Shown: positions 15,132 to 21,794 of the stretch, piece after piece | How positions within the stretch are numbered: the stretch's first letter is position 1 | Layout of the letters: each line of letters starts with the position of its first letter | Source: a virus | IMG/VR virus record: IMGVR_UViG_3300032304_002224 | Location: 1 to 22,340 of that record | Reading direction: 5' to 3' (one strand) | Length of the DNA stretch: 22,340 nt | Notes under the pieces: generated by a model | Database searches by the model: none | What the model was told of the DNA's origin: nothing | Seen by the model: only the letters and a program-made list of their open reading frames with translations | Program-made: the position numbers and the translations under genes

Positions 15132-15512
15132 TTATTGAGGAGGGGAAGCTAACAGCACTTGGGTGGCGTTGTTGTCTTTGACAATCTCGACCGCTGCTGC
15201 CTCAGCCGTGGCTTTCTGGGAAGTCGCCGCTGCGTTGGTGTCGATCACCTGCTTGGTCATTTCCTGGGCCTCAGTTGCAGCAGCAGAAAATCCGCTGGTA
15301 GCGACGGCTGCGACTGCGAGCGCCCCGTCGCGAAACGATTTTTCCCCATTCCAGAAAAAGCCCTCCCCCCATTTGCCTGCGAACTTACCACCGAGGCCGT
15401 AGGCTTGCTTTCTTTCGGTAATGGTGTTGTCGGTCAGGTTTCGAACGGTTTCTTCCTTGATGCCCATGCAGGAGGCCAGCGCCAAGGGTAAGAGCAAAAG
15501 GAGCAATCTCAT
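15132..15512 (-). CDS. Predicted lipoprotein of 126 residues
   Basis: A short Leu-rich signal ends in lipobox LASC with the lipid-bearing Cys15. Residue +2 after Cys is Met, so by the E. coli rule outer-membrane sorting is expected. The mature part has a charged region and a Trp/Gly/Phe-rich patch (KWGEGFFWNGEKSF). It continues as an Ala/Thr-rich helix (residues about 75-118) that could span periplasm. It is the last of the ATGA-linked lipoprotein run and is followed by the holin-like gene. An outer-membrane spanin subunit is the simplest role, but no matching inner-membrane spanin is visible. Confidence 0.7.
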   Translation of the reverse strand: MRLLLLLLPLALASCMGIKEETVRNLTDNTITERKQAYGLGGKFAGKWGEGFFWNGEKSFRDGALAVAAVATSGFSAAATEAQEMTKQVIDTNAAATSQKATAEAAAVEIVKDNNATQVLLASPPQ

Positions 15513-15652
15513 GGCTTTGCGGCCCCTTCTGTGTCGAACATTGTAGCCACAAAGGAATTCATCGCCGAGTCAAACGGGTCCGGCATTTTCGGACTCGACT
15601 GGCAAGCCGGCAGACTCAGCAGCAGGATCACAACGAGGAATTGGGCTTTCAT
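15509..15652 (-). CDS. Tiny predicted lipoprotein (47 residues)
   Basis: A 47-residue ORF below the usual size cut-off. It begins MKAQFLVVILLLSLPAC, with signal h-region and lipobox LPAC at Cys17. The mature part is 31 residues (starting CQSSPKMPDPFDS). The stop overlaps the next lipoprotein start by ATGA, and its own start overlaps the previous gene's stop in the same way. Its small size and Pro-containing mature part are like Rz1-type outer-membrane spanins. The function is inferred from position only. Confidence 0.7.
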   Translation of the reverse strand: MKAQFLVVILLLSLPACQSSPKMPDPFDSAMNSFVATMFDTEGAAKP

Positions 15653-15780
15653 GGTTTCGGGTGTTGGTTTTTTGAAGCGATGTCGCCTACCGTTTTGTCG
15701 ACGCAGTAGAGGGTACCCTCAACGGGATTGAAAGCGCAGGAGGTCAGGATAGCCGTAAGTAAGAGGAGGATAAGTTTCAT
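15649..15780 (-). CDS. Tiny predicted lipoprotein (43 residues)
   Basis: A 43-residue ORF beginning MKLILLLLTAILTSC, with lipobox LTSC and Cys15. The mature part is 29 residues and has one further Cys (CAFNPVEGTLYC). Start and stop both overlap neighbouring lipoprotein genes by ATGA. The 14 bases TTTCATGGTTTCGG (plus strand) occur at both ends of this gene (15647-15660 and 15775-15788), which suggests that small lipoprotein genes arose here by duplication. Confidence 0.68.
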   Translation of the reverse strand: MKLILLLLTAILTSCAFNPVEGTLYCVDKTVGDIASKNQHPKP

Positions 15781-15944
15781 GGTTTCGGTTCTTGCTCCAT
15801 CCACCATTTTTCCACAGCGCTAGGCACATGCCCATCAGGATTGGTTTGCCTCAAGCCGATGATAAGACTGCATGAGGTCAGGGTGAGCGAAAGCACAAGA
15901 GCAAGCAGCAAAAGAGTGAGTTGTATATTTAAACACGTTTTCAT
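15777..15944 (-). CDS. Small predicted lipoprotein (55 residues)
   Basis: A 55-residue ORF. The signal has an unusually long hydrophobic run (LLLLALVLSLTLT) and lipobox LTSC at Cys25. The mature part is 31 residues and ends in a Trp-Trp patch (EKWWMEQEPKP). Its start overlaps the stop of the 155-residue structural gene by ATGA, and its stop overlaps the next lipoprotein in the same way. A competing 64-residue frame (15835-16029) was rejected because this frame alone shows a signal and coupling. Confidence 0.68.
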   Translation of the reverse strand: MKTCLNIQLTLLLLALVLSLTLTSCSLIIGLRQTNPDGHVPSAVEKWWMEQEPKP

Positions 15945-16408
15945 GTGACTCCTTGTTGAGGAATTGTGATCGTGGTATAAGAGGTTCCAACCGAAGCATC
16001 GGGTCGCGCCCCAGTGTTATAGTCCTCAACAGTGAAAGTTGCCGAATTTAAAGAAATTCCCGTGAAATAGTTGCTGACAACAGCATAAAATTTTGCCGCG
16101 ACTTTTGCTGCCGTGTCATCAGCAAATAGATTGAGGCTCACCCCGTGGACCCTGTTCGGATATCCGGGGGTGTCTTCGCCTACACCACCCGCAAGATACT
16201 GCCCAGTTCCAAAAAAACTACGAGGGCCATCACTATCGTACAGGGTAAAGTATAGAGCAGGCTCGCCCTCCTCATAATTGACTACCCACTCACTGGCCGC
16301 TGACCCTCCAAACGTAACAGTTGTGCGTTCTTTGGCAGGAGGAAAAGCAACAGATGCCTCGCTCGGGCGGGTGAAGGCCAATCCTAAAGCTATTCCAAGT
16401 GCGGGCAT
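15941..16408 (-). CDS. Probable fibre or decoration protein (155 residues)
   Basis: The protein begins MPALGIALGLAF, a Gly/Leu-rich start often seen in small phage tail-fibre or virion proteins, followed by a beta-rich body (TTVTFGG, EPALYFTLYDSDG, TFTVEDYNTG). No catalytic motif is seen. It starts three bases after the 92-residue gene, and its stop is fused by ATGA to the lipoprotein run. I assign a virion role from composition and position; the exact family is unknown. Confidence 0.6.
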   Translation of the reverse strand: MPALGIALGLAFTRPSEASVAFPPAKERTTVTFGGSAASEWVVNYEEGEPALYFTLYDSDGPRSFFGTGQYLAGGVGEDTPGYPNRVHGVSLNLFADDTAAKVAAKFYAVVSNYFTGISLNSATFTVEDYNTGARPDASVGTSYTTITIPQQGVT

Positions 16409-16411
16409 CGG

Positions 16412-16690
16412 TTAGGCGCGATTCGGAACCTTGTGGTAGCAGCGGATATGACCGCTGGCAAGCTGGCCAGCGTGGAAGTGCCCGTAAAAAATGTCACCGA
16501 CGGGGTAGGTTGCGCCGGCGGTGACCACTCCGGTGGAAGGGTTGGCCCCCTTGATGAGCCCGTTGCCTTGCAGTTTGCTAAAAACAGTGGCCGTCACGAT
16601 CTGGATCGCCGCAATGTTTTTGCCTGAAAAGGCCGTCGTATCCGCCACCTCGAAAAACCCGAGGCTGCCGTCAGTGAGTGAGACTTTCAT
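16412..16690 (-). CDS. Small structural-type protein (92 residues)
   Basis: A beta-rich protein with Gly/Thr/Ser repeats. An FFEVADTTAFSGKNIAAIQIV segment is followed by a Gly-rich turn and a YPVGDIFYGHFHAGQLASG segment. The second half resembles small fibre-associated or decoration proteins. It lies 28 bases after the 155-residue gene at 16719-17186 and three bases before the next gene. The function is not recognised beyond a likely virion component. Confidence 0.6.
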   Translation of the reverse strand: MKVSLTDGSLGFFEVADTTAFSGKNIAAIQIVTATVFSKLQGNGLIKGANPSTGVVTAGATYPVGDIFYGHFHAGQLASGHIRCYHKVPNRA

Positions 16691-16718
16691 CGTGTTTGAG
16701 GTGGCGGGTTAGGGTCAA

Positions 16719-17186
16719 TTAGACGGCGGCGATGGTGCAGACGTGTTTGCTCACCACATACCATTCGCCGGCGTTGGCTTCGAGTTCGAGCGCGGCCCCA
16801 GGGAATGCGGCAAACGTGGCCGTGTCTTTGGCTCCGCCGGTCACGCCGTCTTCCAAAAGGTTGGTAGCGGTGATGACATGGGCAAAGGCCGTTGTGGTGA
16901 TGATGCGCAACCGAGTCCCGTTCTGCGCGGTCGTCGGAGCAGCCAGCGTGAATGCGCCGGCTGAAGTTTTTGACAAAAGAACTGTGCCGCTTTGAATGGC
17001 AATAGCTCCATCCGTTGTGTAGCTGGTCTGCTCACCATTTACTCGCTGAACAGCCCGCTGAAGGTTGGCACCTGTGACCCGGCGGCGTTCCACCTTAGGA
17101 GCGCGCTCAATGTCAGTCACAGGAAAGTTGATAGCGCGGAAAATTTCCGCAGGGGTGGCACTCGGCAGTTTTTCAATGGCTTTCAT
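16719..17186 (-). CDS. Probable decoration or tail-fibre accessory protein
   Basis: A 155-residue protein. An N-terminal helical part with basic residues (RAPKVERRRVTGANLQRAVQR, about 28-48) is followed by a beta sandwich-like domain. That domain has the repeated pattern AIQSGTVLLSKTSAGAFTLAAP, TRLRIITTTAFAHVITAT, AALELEANAGEWYVVSKH (about 64-150). The pattern of hydrophobic strand, Gly turn, then a final GEWYVVS strand is common in phage fibre and capsid-decoration proteins. It follows the coiled-coil gene by 70 bp. No Shine-Dalgarno sequence is seen. Confidence 0.65.
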   Translation of the reverse strand: MKAIEKLPSATPAEIFRAINFPVTDIERAPKVERRRVTGANLQRAVQRVNGEQTSYTTDGAIAIQSGTVLLSKTSAGAFTLAAPTTAQNGTRLRIITTTAFAHVITATNLLEDGVTGGAKDTATFAAFPGAALELEANAGEWYVVSKHVCTIAAV

Positions 17187-17256
17187 GGCGGTGTTTTTTC
17201 AATATTGGGGTTTTGTAACGACTTGCATTTGTAAACCCTCGGCGGGTGGGTGTCAA

Positions 17257-17580
17257 TTATTCGTCATCCGACTCCGGTGGCAGGCCGGCGTCCCTCCGTT
17301 TTTGGATCCTTTCCATTTGGACCAATCGCTGCGCCTCGGCTTGTCGATACACCTCGACAGTGTCCGCGAGGTGCGATCTCATCTTTGTGGCCAGCAGCCA
17401 TTTTTCTTTGGCGACCAAACACTGCACGGGATCGGTGGCGGCCGTCAGGTTTTCCGCCATTTCCGTCACCTGCGCATCAAACCACTCCTTCAAAATGAAG
17501 TCCTGAAAATCGGAGTCGGCTAGCAGCTTCCGATAATGCGCTTCCCGGCGCTGGTTCCGTTGGGCAAGGTGTTCGATCAT
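17257..17580 (-). CDS. Hypothetical helical protein coupled to portal
   Basis: A 107-residue protein, almost entirely charged helices (YRKLLADSDFQDFILKEW, then VAKEKWLLATKMRSHL and RLVQMERIQKRRDAG). Its ATG overlaps the portal stop by 4 bp (ATGA), so the two are co-translated, which argues for a head-completion or portal-associated function. No known motif is visible. The length is in the range of small head-tail joining proteins, though these are usually downstream of the capsid gene. Confidence 0.65.
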   Translation of the reverse strand: MIEHLAQRNQRREAHYRKLLADSDFQDFILKEWFDAQVTEMAENLTAATDPVQCLVAKEKWLLATKMRSHLADTVEVYRQAEAQRLVQMERIQKRRDAGLPPESDDE

Positions 17581-19739
17581 GCCAAAGCTGAGGTGGAAGG
17601 TCCGGGATCCGCGCCGGCCATCACGGGAGCGACAGGCTCTGCATTGCGTGATCCCAACAGTTTCTCAGGGTTCTTTTCGCCCAAGTCACGCAGCAGTCCG
17701 GCATAGGTGTCCCAAGCGTTTCCACGCACCTCGGGGGGTAGCGAAAGCCAGTCTTTGAAAATGCGCAGCACCTCGTTCGACCGCTGGATGCGCTGGGTCG
17801 GGCTGCTTGCATTCGACACATACACGCGGATCACGTTTTTAAGCTTTTTGGCGTTCGACCTTGCCCATTCTTGAATGGCCTGTGCCCGTTGCAATCCGGT
17901 CAAGGGCTCGGGCATTAAAGCGGGGTCTGGCATCGGCTGAGGTTGCATTTCCGGCGGAGGCATCGCTTGCGCATCCACGACTTGGGGCAGCGCGCGCGCC
18001 TGGATGGTCTGCGCTTCGAGCAAATTTGCAATGCGCGGGAGATCCAGCGCCCCGTGTAGTTCGGCCTCGGCAAACGCGACAATCGCGGCGTTCATGCCCT
18101 TGCCGAGTTCGCCCTGCCGCTCGCGCAACGACGTGCTCTTTTGGGCATCCATGATTTGAATGGCCCCAAGAGTATCCGCCCCTACGCTGCCTTGGGTTGC
18201 ATCAGCAGGGTTCGCAAGCCCCACTTCCATTTCCAACTTCTGCTCCATGTTTTGGAGCGCCGTCTCGATTTCCATGGTCTGCGCCGGCACGGTGACCACG
18301 CTCACCACGTCCTCGGGCCGGAAGCCGGAGGCGGTCTGGATCGTCTCCATCGTCCGAAATTGAATCGGCTTGCCCGCTTTGGCATTGAGCGAGGCTTGCC
18401 GGTTCTCGATGAGCAGATTTCCGCTGCGCTGCAATTCCAACTCCAACCGGCACCAGCATTTATCGACGAACAAATTTTTGTCGGCGTACTTCTCAAAATA
18501 GCCTTGGCCATACCACCGATCCTCGAGCGGAAAAATGCGCGTCGGCTCGCCAAACGGGTGGGTGCGGGTGGTCCACGTCAGAATCTGCGAAGCCGGCCCG
18601 TAGTAGATCGGATAATTCAAATCAAGATCCACGCACAGTGCCATGTCTTCATAGCGCCCATTGCCGCGCACGTCGTATTTGAAATAAATCTCCGCGTACG
18701 TCCGCTCTTTGTAGGCTTTCTGGTCCGCGTCGGCCTGCACATCGGTCTTTTCTCCGCGACCTTTGATGGCGCGCTGCACCTCGGTGCCTTGCTCACTCTG
18801 TCCGGAGTCCTGCACGGCTTGCAGGTAAGCCAGCACCGCCGGCGTGTCTCGGATGCTTGCAGGAATGGTGTCCACCATGTCCATGTAGGGAAGCGCGAAA
18901 AGGTGCGCTTTAAGTTCGGCGGCGTCGATGCTGGTCGCCGTGGGAGGGATCACGAGATCCGCCCAATGAGGGAAGGCGAAGTCAGCGCCCACGGTCTGGG
19001 CGATGATGGCCGGAAGCTCAATTTCAGCGTCGGATAGCATGGCGGCCGTGCGGACATCCGCCGGCAGTGTCACCCGTGGATCCCGCACTAGGTATTGCAC
19101 GGCGGGGTTGTTGGGGTCTGCCTGCCAGCGGTCCACGCTGGTGATCAGTTCGCCCCGTGAATCGCGCTGCGGTCCATCGGTGCCCATGAGCACCCTGACC
19201 TTCTGCTGCACGCGGGTGCGGCTGATCTTTCGCACGATCTTCGGGACACACTCCCCGCGAATCAAAGCCGTCTTCACCGCCATCTTGCAGCGCTCCAACA
19301 GGTCTTGGCTTGTGGCGGCCGACTGCAACACGCGCTCGACATCCTCCAAAATCTCGCCGGCATCTTCGGGCCCTTCGGGTGAGATCCCGAAAAATTTCTC
19401 GCCGGCCAGCATGTCATCCACGATGCGGGATTTGTGCTGCTCAATGAACATCCCGATTTTGCCCAGCGACAAATTCACCTTGGCAAACAGGGAGCCTGGC
19501 ACCGCACGGTGGGAATAATCGCTTTCGAACATCCGGGTGTAACTGTTCCGCTTCCACAGCCACGAGTTCTTTTCATAACCGACAAGCCCGCCGGTCGCCC
19601 AGCCCATTTCCTGCCTCCAGAACCTCATGCGCTGGATGGCATAGAACACCATTTCCTGCTCCTCCTCGCCGTTAAGTTGCAACGAGGTCGGCGGAAACAA
19701 CACCTTCGGGGCGGAATGGGGGGAGTCGTCGGAGATCAT
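17577..19739 (-). CDS. Phage portal protein (P22-like size)
   Basis: A 720-residue protein, the expected size of P22-type portals (about 725). Evidence is the length, an N-terminal helical region with Trp-rich strands (about residues 38-70, WRQEMGW and SWLWKRNSYTRMF), and a wing-like region. A conserved-looking segment around residues 395-450 (FGEPTRIFPLEDRWYGQGYFEKYADK, then a CWCRLELELQRS helix) is probably the clip and stem. Next comes a likely crown helix and a Pro/Met-rich linker (about 600-640). It would form the dodecameric DNA gate of the capsid. The gene is preceded by a small Pro-rich ORF and ssb rather than by terminase, which is unusual. Confidence 0.8.
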   Translation of the reverse strand: MISDDSPHSAPKVLFPPTSLQLNGEEEQEMVFYAIQRMRFWRQEMGWATGGLVGYEKNSWLWKRNSYTRMFESDYSHRAVPGSLFAKVNLSLGKIGMFIEQHKSRIVDDMLAGEKFFGISPEGPEDAGEILEDVERVLQSAATSQDLLERCKMAVKTALIRGECVPKIVRKISRTRVQQKVRVLMGTDGPQRDSRGELITSVDRWQADPNNPAVQYLVRDPRVTLPADVRTAAMLSDAEIELPAIIAQTVGADFAFPHWADLVIPPTATSIDAAELKAHLFALPYMDMVDTIPASIRDTPAVLAYLQAVQDSGQSEQGTEVQRAIKGRGEKTDVQADADQKAYKERTYAEIYFKYDVRGNGRYEDMALCVDLDLNYPIYYGPASQILTWTTRTHPFGEPTRIFPLEDRWYGQGYFEKYADKNLFVDKCWCRLELELQRSGNLLIENRQASLNAKAGKPIQFRTMETIQTASGFRPEDVVSVVTVPAQTMEIETALQNMEQKLEMEVGLANPADATQGSVGADTLGAIQIMDAQKSTSLRERQGELGKGMNAAIVAFAEAELHGALDLPRIANLLEAQTIQARALPQVVDAQAMPPPEMQPQPMPDPALMPEPLTGLQRAQAIQEWARSNAKKLKNVIRVYVSNASSPTQRIQRSNEVLRIFKDWLSLPPEVRGNAWDTYAGLLRDLGEKNPEKLLGSRNAEPVAPVMAGADPGPSTSALA

Positions 19740-19846
19740 GACGGCACGGGGGCGGGGGGTGGAACAGGCGCGGGCTGGGGCGCTTGGGTAATTGAGTTTC
19801 GAGGGCTCTCAAACTCAGCCATGGGGTCGCAGCAAGCCATTTCCAT
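19736..19846 (-). CDS. Possible 36-residue Pro/Ala-rich protein
   Basis: An ORF of 36 codons between ssb and portal, starting 4 nt after the ssb stop and ending in an ATGA overlap with the portal start. It begins MEMACCDPMAEFESPRNSI and ends in repeated Pro-Ala-Pro-Val. Its tight fit on both sides favours translation, perhaps as a coupling peptide. Composition alone gives no function, and no ribosome binding site is evident. Confidence 0.35.
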   Translation of the reverse strand: MEMACCDPMAEFESPRNSITQAPQPAPVPPPAPVPS

Positions 19847-19850
19847 AACA

Positions 19851-20315
19851 TTAGAAAGGAATGTCATCGTCCTCCATCCCGTCGGTAATCGGGCCGTCGG
19901 GGTCGGGCAGGGTGCGAGAGGATTCCGCCGTCTCGCGGGCTTCAGGCCGGCGCGCGCGGTCAGGGGGTTCCTCGGGGGCGGCTCGGCTCTTGGCTTCTCC
20001 GCAGAACTCAAAACGGTCGATCATCACCAGCGTCTTGCTGCGCTTCTTCTCGGTGGCTTTGTCGATCCATTGCTCTTGAGCCAGTTCGCCTTCGATTAGG
20101 ATCGGCGAGCCCTTGCGGAAATGCTTGGCGATACTCTCCGCCGTCTTGCGCCAGGCTCGGCAGTCGATGAAACACACCTTCTCCTGCTTGTCGCCGGCAT
20201 CGTTGAACCAGACCTTGTTCACGGCAATGCCGATTTCGACTACGGCCGTGCCGTTGGGGGTGTATGTCAATTCGACATCTCTCGTGATATTGCCCTTGAG
20301 AATGACTATGTTCAT
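19851..20315 (-). CDS. ssb: Single-stranded DNA-binding protein
   Basis: A 154-residue SSB. The OB-fold is clear from MNIVILKGNITRDVELTYTP and later RAWRKTAESIAKHFRKGSPILIEGEL (residues about 52-77), with the IDRFEF strand at about 99-104. A disordered Pro/Arg-rich tail ends in the acidic partner-binding tip DDDIPF. It would bind single-stranded DNA during phage replication. The ATG at 20315 is preceded by a purine-rich GGAAGGTGGGAG. A GTG six codons upstream is possible but weaker. The gene lies between the candidate origin region and the portal gene. Confidence 0.9.
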   Translation of the reverse strand: MNIVILKGNITRDVELTYTPNGTAVVEIGIAVNKVWFNDAGDKQEKVCFIDCRAWRKTAESIAKHFRKGSPILIEGELAQEQWIDKATEKKRSKTLVMIDRFEFCGEAKSRAAPEEPPDRARRPEARETAESSRTLPDPDGPITDGMEDDDIPF

Positions 20316-20538
20316 CGGCTCCCACCTTCCCACCCCTCCGCGCTTTTGGCAAGCTCAGGAATTGACTCCGACCCTATGCGTTTGGCTCGGTGTTGAATGA
20401 CCCGCCGGAACCCATGACGATTTGACCAAATTCCGCCCCAATGCACAATTCAGAGTTTGCGCCATCAGAACCCGCCAAGGGCGATCAATGCGCTGCAACT
20501 CCAATAACGGCAATCCCGTGCGGCAAATCAGACCCGTT

Positions 20539-20611
20539 GAGCACCGGATTCGAATCCACAAATCTGGAATTTTGACTTCCACGTTCAACCAACTCGCACG
20601 TTTCTGTGCTC
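20539..20611 (-). other. tRNA-like cloverleaf candidate, CAA anticodon
   Basis: On the minus strand the 73-nt segment begins GAGCAC and ends GTGCTC (six acceptor pairs). It contains an AGTTGGTTGAA loop like a D-loop, a 5-bp stem TGGAA/TTCCA around GTCAAAA (T33, anticodon CAA), and TTCGAAT as a T-loop. The T-stem pairs poorly and U8 is missing. It may be a degraded tRNA-Leu or coincidence. Confidence 0.2.
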
Positions 20612-20725
20612 GGCAGGTAATCCATTCGTCTAGTGTCTTTCCCATCGCGCTCCATTGTTTCACGCAAAAGCAGGATTGAAAAGCTGATTTATTGACTCCG
20701 CCCCGCTACCCTTTTTGATTTATTT

Positions 20726-20784
20726 TTTAGGGTACTACATCTCTCCTTACTCCTCTGTACTCCCCCCTCTTTGTTTACCCTAAA
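20726..20784. repeat. Long-spaced inverted repeat around a pyrimidine tract
   Basis: TTTAGGGTA (20726-20734) and TACCCTAAA (20776-20784) are perfect inverted copies. The 41 bases between them are almost all pyrimidine on the plus strand. A further TACCCT lies at 20707-20712. A second perfect pair follows: TTAAACGC (20824-20831) and GCGTTTAA (20867-20874). Such dyads fit protein binding sites in an origin or operator. Confidence 0.4.
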
Positions 20785-20903
20785 TTCGGAATATTGGGCT
20801 ATTTTACGGACATTTGATCACGATTAAACGCGCATTTTTTCGGCATTTGTTCTTGGTTGAATGTGAGCGTTTAACCGTAATACAACAAACAAATCATCCC
20901 GCA

Positions 20904-20962
20904 AATGTGCCAAGCTATGCACCAAGAATGTGCCAAGCTATGCACCAAGAATGTGCCAAGCT
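20904..20962. repeat. Iteron-like 23-bp tandem repeats
   Basis: Two identical 23-bp units (20904-20926 and 20927-20949), each starting AATGTGCCAAGCT and ending ATGCACCAAG, are followed by a 13-bp partial third unit (20950-20962). Directly adjacent units of about 22 bp are typical of replication-initiator iterons. No initiator gene is seen in the window. Confidence 0.55.
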
Positions 20963-20971
20963 CTGGCGCAA

Positions 20972-21001
20972 AAACGAACAAATCAGCCGATTAGTTCGTT
21001 T
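20972..21001 (-). terminator. 30-bp dyad downstream of the HNH gene
   Basis: AAACGAAC (20972-20979) pairs with GTTCGTTT (20994-21001), and after one mismatch AATC pairs with GATT around a 4-nt AGCC loop (plus-strand letters). On the minus strand it lies 31 nt past the HNH stop, and the right arm runs into a stretch of five T. It can serve as an intrinsic terminator for the HNH operon, although its low GC content also allows an origin hairpin. Confidence 0.45.
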
Positions 21002-21032
21002 CTGCACTAGATTTGTTCACCATTTTCCACCA

Positions 21033-21794
21033 TTAGTTTTTCGTGCGTTTTCTTCCTCGCTTGATCGCGCCAACCGGTGTTGAAAGCGCTTTTTCCAGTG
21101 ACCAATTCATGATGTGAATGCGCGCATTCACAATGTGGATCGGGAGATTTGCAGCAGCGCACAAAGGCTTAAGTTCCGCAAGATCGCGTTTGGGCTTCCT
21201 GCGGGTAAAGGGTGTAGATAAAGCTTTCTCTGGCGACCATCCTCGCTTTTTAACACGGTAGAGGTAACTCCCATACCAAATGCCGCGTTCTTCACATAAC
21301 CTCATGATGTCACGAGGGCCGTTTACTGAACTATGTTGAGCTTGGGTTCTGCGGGGCGCATTAATCACCTTTGGTTTGGCTGGTTTAGGAGTCCGCACGG
21401 GTGTATCGAATGCCCTTTGAATATCCCAGCCTAAAGAATAAACGCGGCATTTGACCGAATGTACCGTCACACCGGCTAACGCACACGCTTCAACTAATGG
21501 TAATATCTGTCCTTTCCATGAAACCTTGAGTGAGTTTCTTTTGTTTCGCATTTGCTCCAAATTCGTCGCCCATCTGCAATTTGTGGGGCGGTAATCACCA
21601 TCATTATTGATTCGATCCAGCGAGAGTCCAGGAGGCGGTTCACCCATATCCTTCAAGAAATTGGAAAAGGTGAGCCACCTTTTGCACACCGTGATTCCCC
21701 TCCCTCCATAATTTGGATAGTCCTTACTCAGTGGATTCACGCAACGGCGCACCATTGCGTGCCACGCGGTATATGCTTTCGATTTAGAGGGCAT
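21033..21794 (-). CDS. HNH-type homing endonuclease-like protein with DNA-binding repeats
   Basis: A 253-residue protein. Residues 8-87 match the phage nuclease family with YTAWHAMVRRCVNP, then YGGRGITVCKRW (29-40), then LSLDRINNDGDYRPTNCRWAT (57-77), where the Asp-Arg-Ile-x-Asn-Asp and Asn-Cys-Arg-Trp parts form the betabeta-alpha metal site. The C-terminal part has three divergent repeats (about 100-132, 164-195, 208-240). Each ends in a pattern such as GWSPEKALSTP and probably forms a DNA-reading helix. It likely nicks or cuts DNA and spreads as a free-standing mobile gene. A near-consensus AAAGGAGG (21803-21810) lies before the ATG, unlike most neighbours. Confidence 0.82.
   Translation of the reverse strand: MPSKSKAYTAWHAMVRRCVNPLSKDYPNYGGRGITVCKRWLTFSNFLKDMGEPPPGLSLDRINNDGDYRPTNCRWATNLEQMRNKRNSLKVSWKGQILPLVEACALAGVTVHSVKCRVYSLGWDIQRAFDTPVRTPKPAKPKVINAPRRTQAQHSSVNGPRDIMRLCEERGIWYGSYLYRVKKRGWSPEKALSTPFTRRKPKRDLAELKPLCAAANLPIHIVNARIHIMNWSLEKALSTPVGAIKRGRKRTKN

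Larger units (their letters stand above)
20316..21032. other. 717-bp gene-free control region
   Basis: No convincing gene on either strand: overlapping ORFs of 60-102 codons exist at 20355-20679 but none has coding signals. The region contains a direct repeat with a shared ATTGACTCCG (20361-20370 and 20691-20700) and a tRNA-like fold (20539-20611). The section from about 20700 to 20900 is AT-rich with inverted repeats and a pyrimidine tract, then come 23-bp tandem repeats (20904-20962) and a 30-bp dyad (20972-21001). It separates ssb and the virion block from the HNH/XRE operon and is the best candidate here for an origin or late promoter. Confidence 0.5.

Noticed and set aside
15835-16029. 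64-codon minus-strand ORF in the lipoprotein area
   Set aside because: It conflicts with the 55-residue lipoprotein and the 155-residue protein, which show signal, lipobox and ATGA coupling.
18141-19037. 298-codon plus-strand ORF antisense to the portal gene
   Set aside because: His/Arg/Leu-rich translation with no domain, fully inside the portal gene; a shadow of GC-rich coding.
20545-20556. 12-bp palindrome GGATTCGAATCC as an isolated operator
   Set aside because: It coincides with the T-loop position of the tRNA-like fold and stands alone without a promoter.
20355-20679. ORFs of 60-102 codons on both strands in the control region
   Set aside because: Three overlapping frames of similar length, mixed composition, no start signals and no motifs; treated as non-coding.
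20904-20962. CRISPR-like tandem repeats
   Set aside because: Repeats are directly adjacent with no spacers and only 2.6 copies; they fit iterons better.
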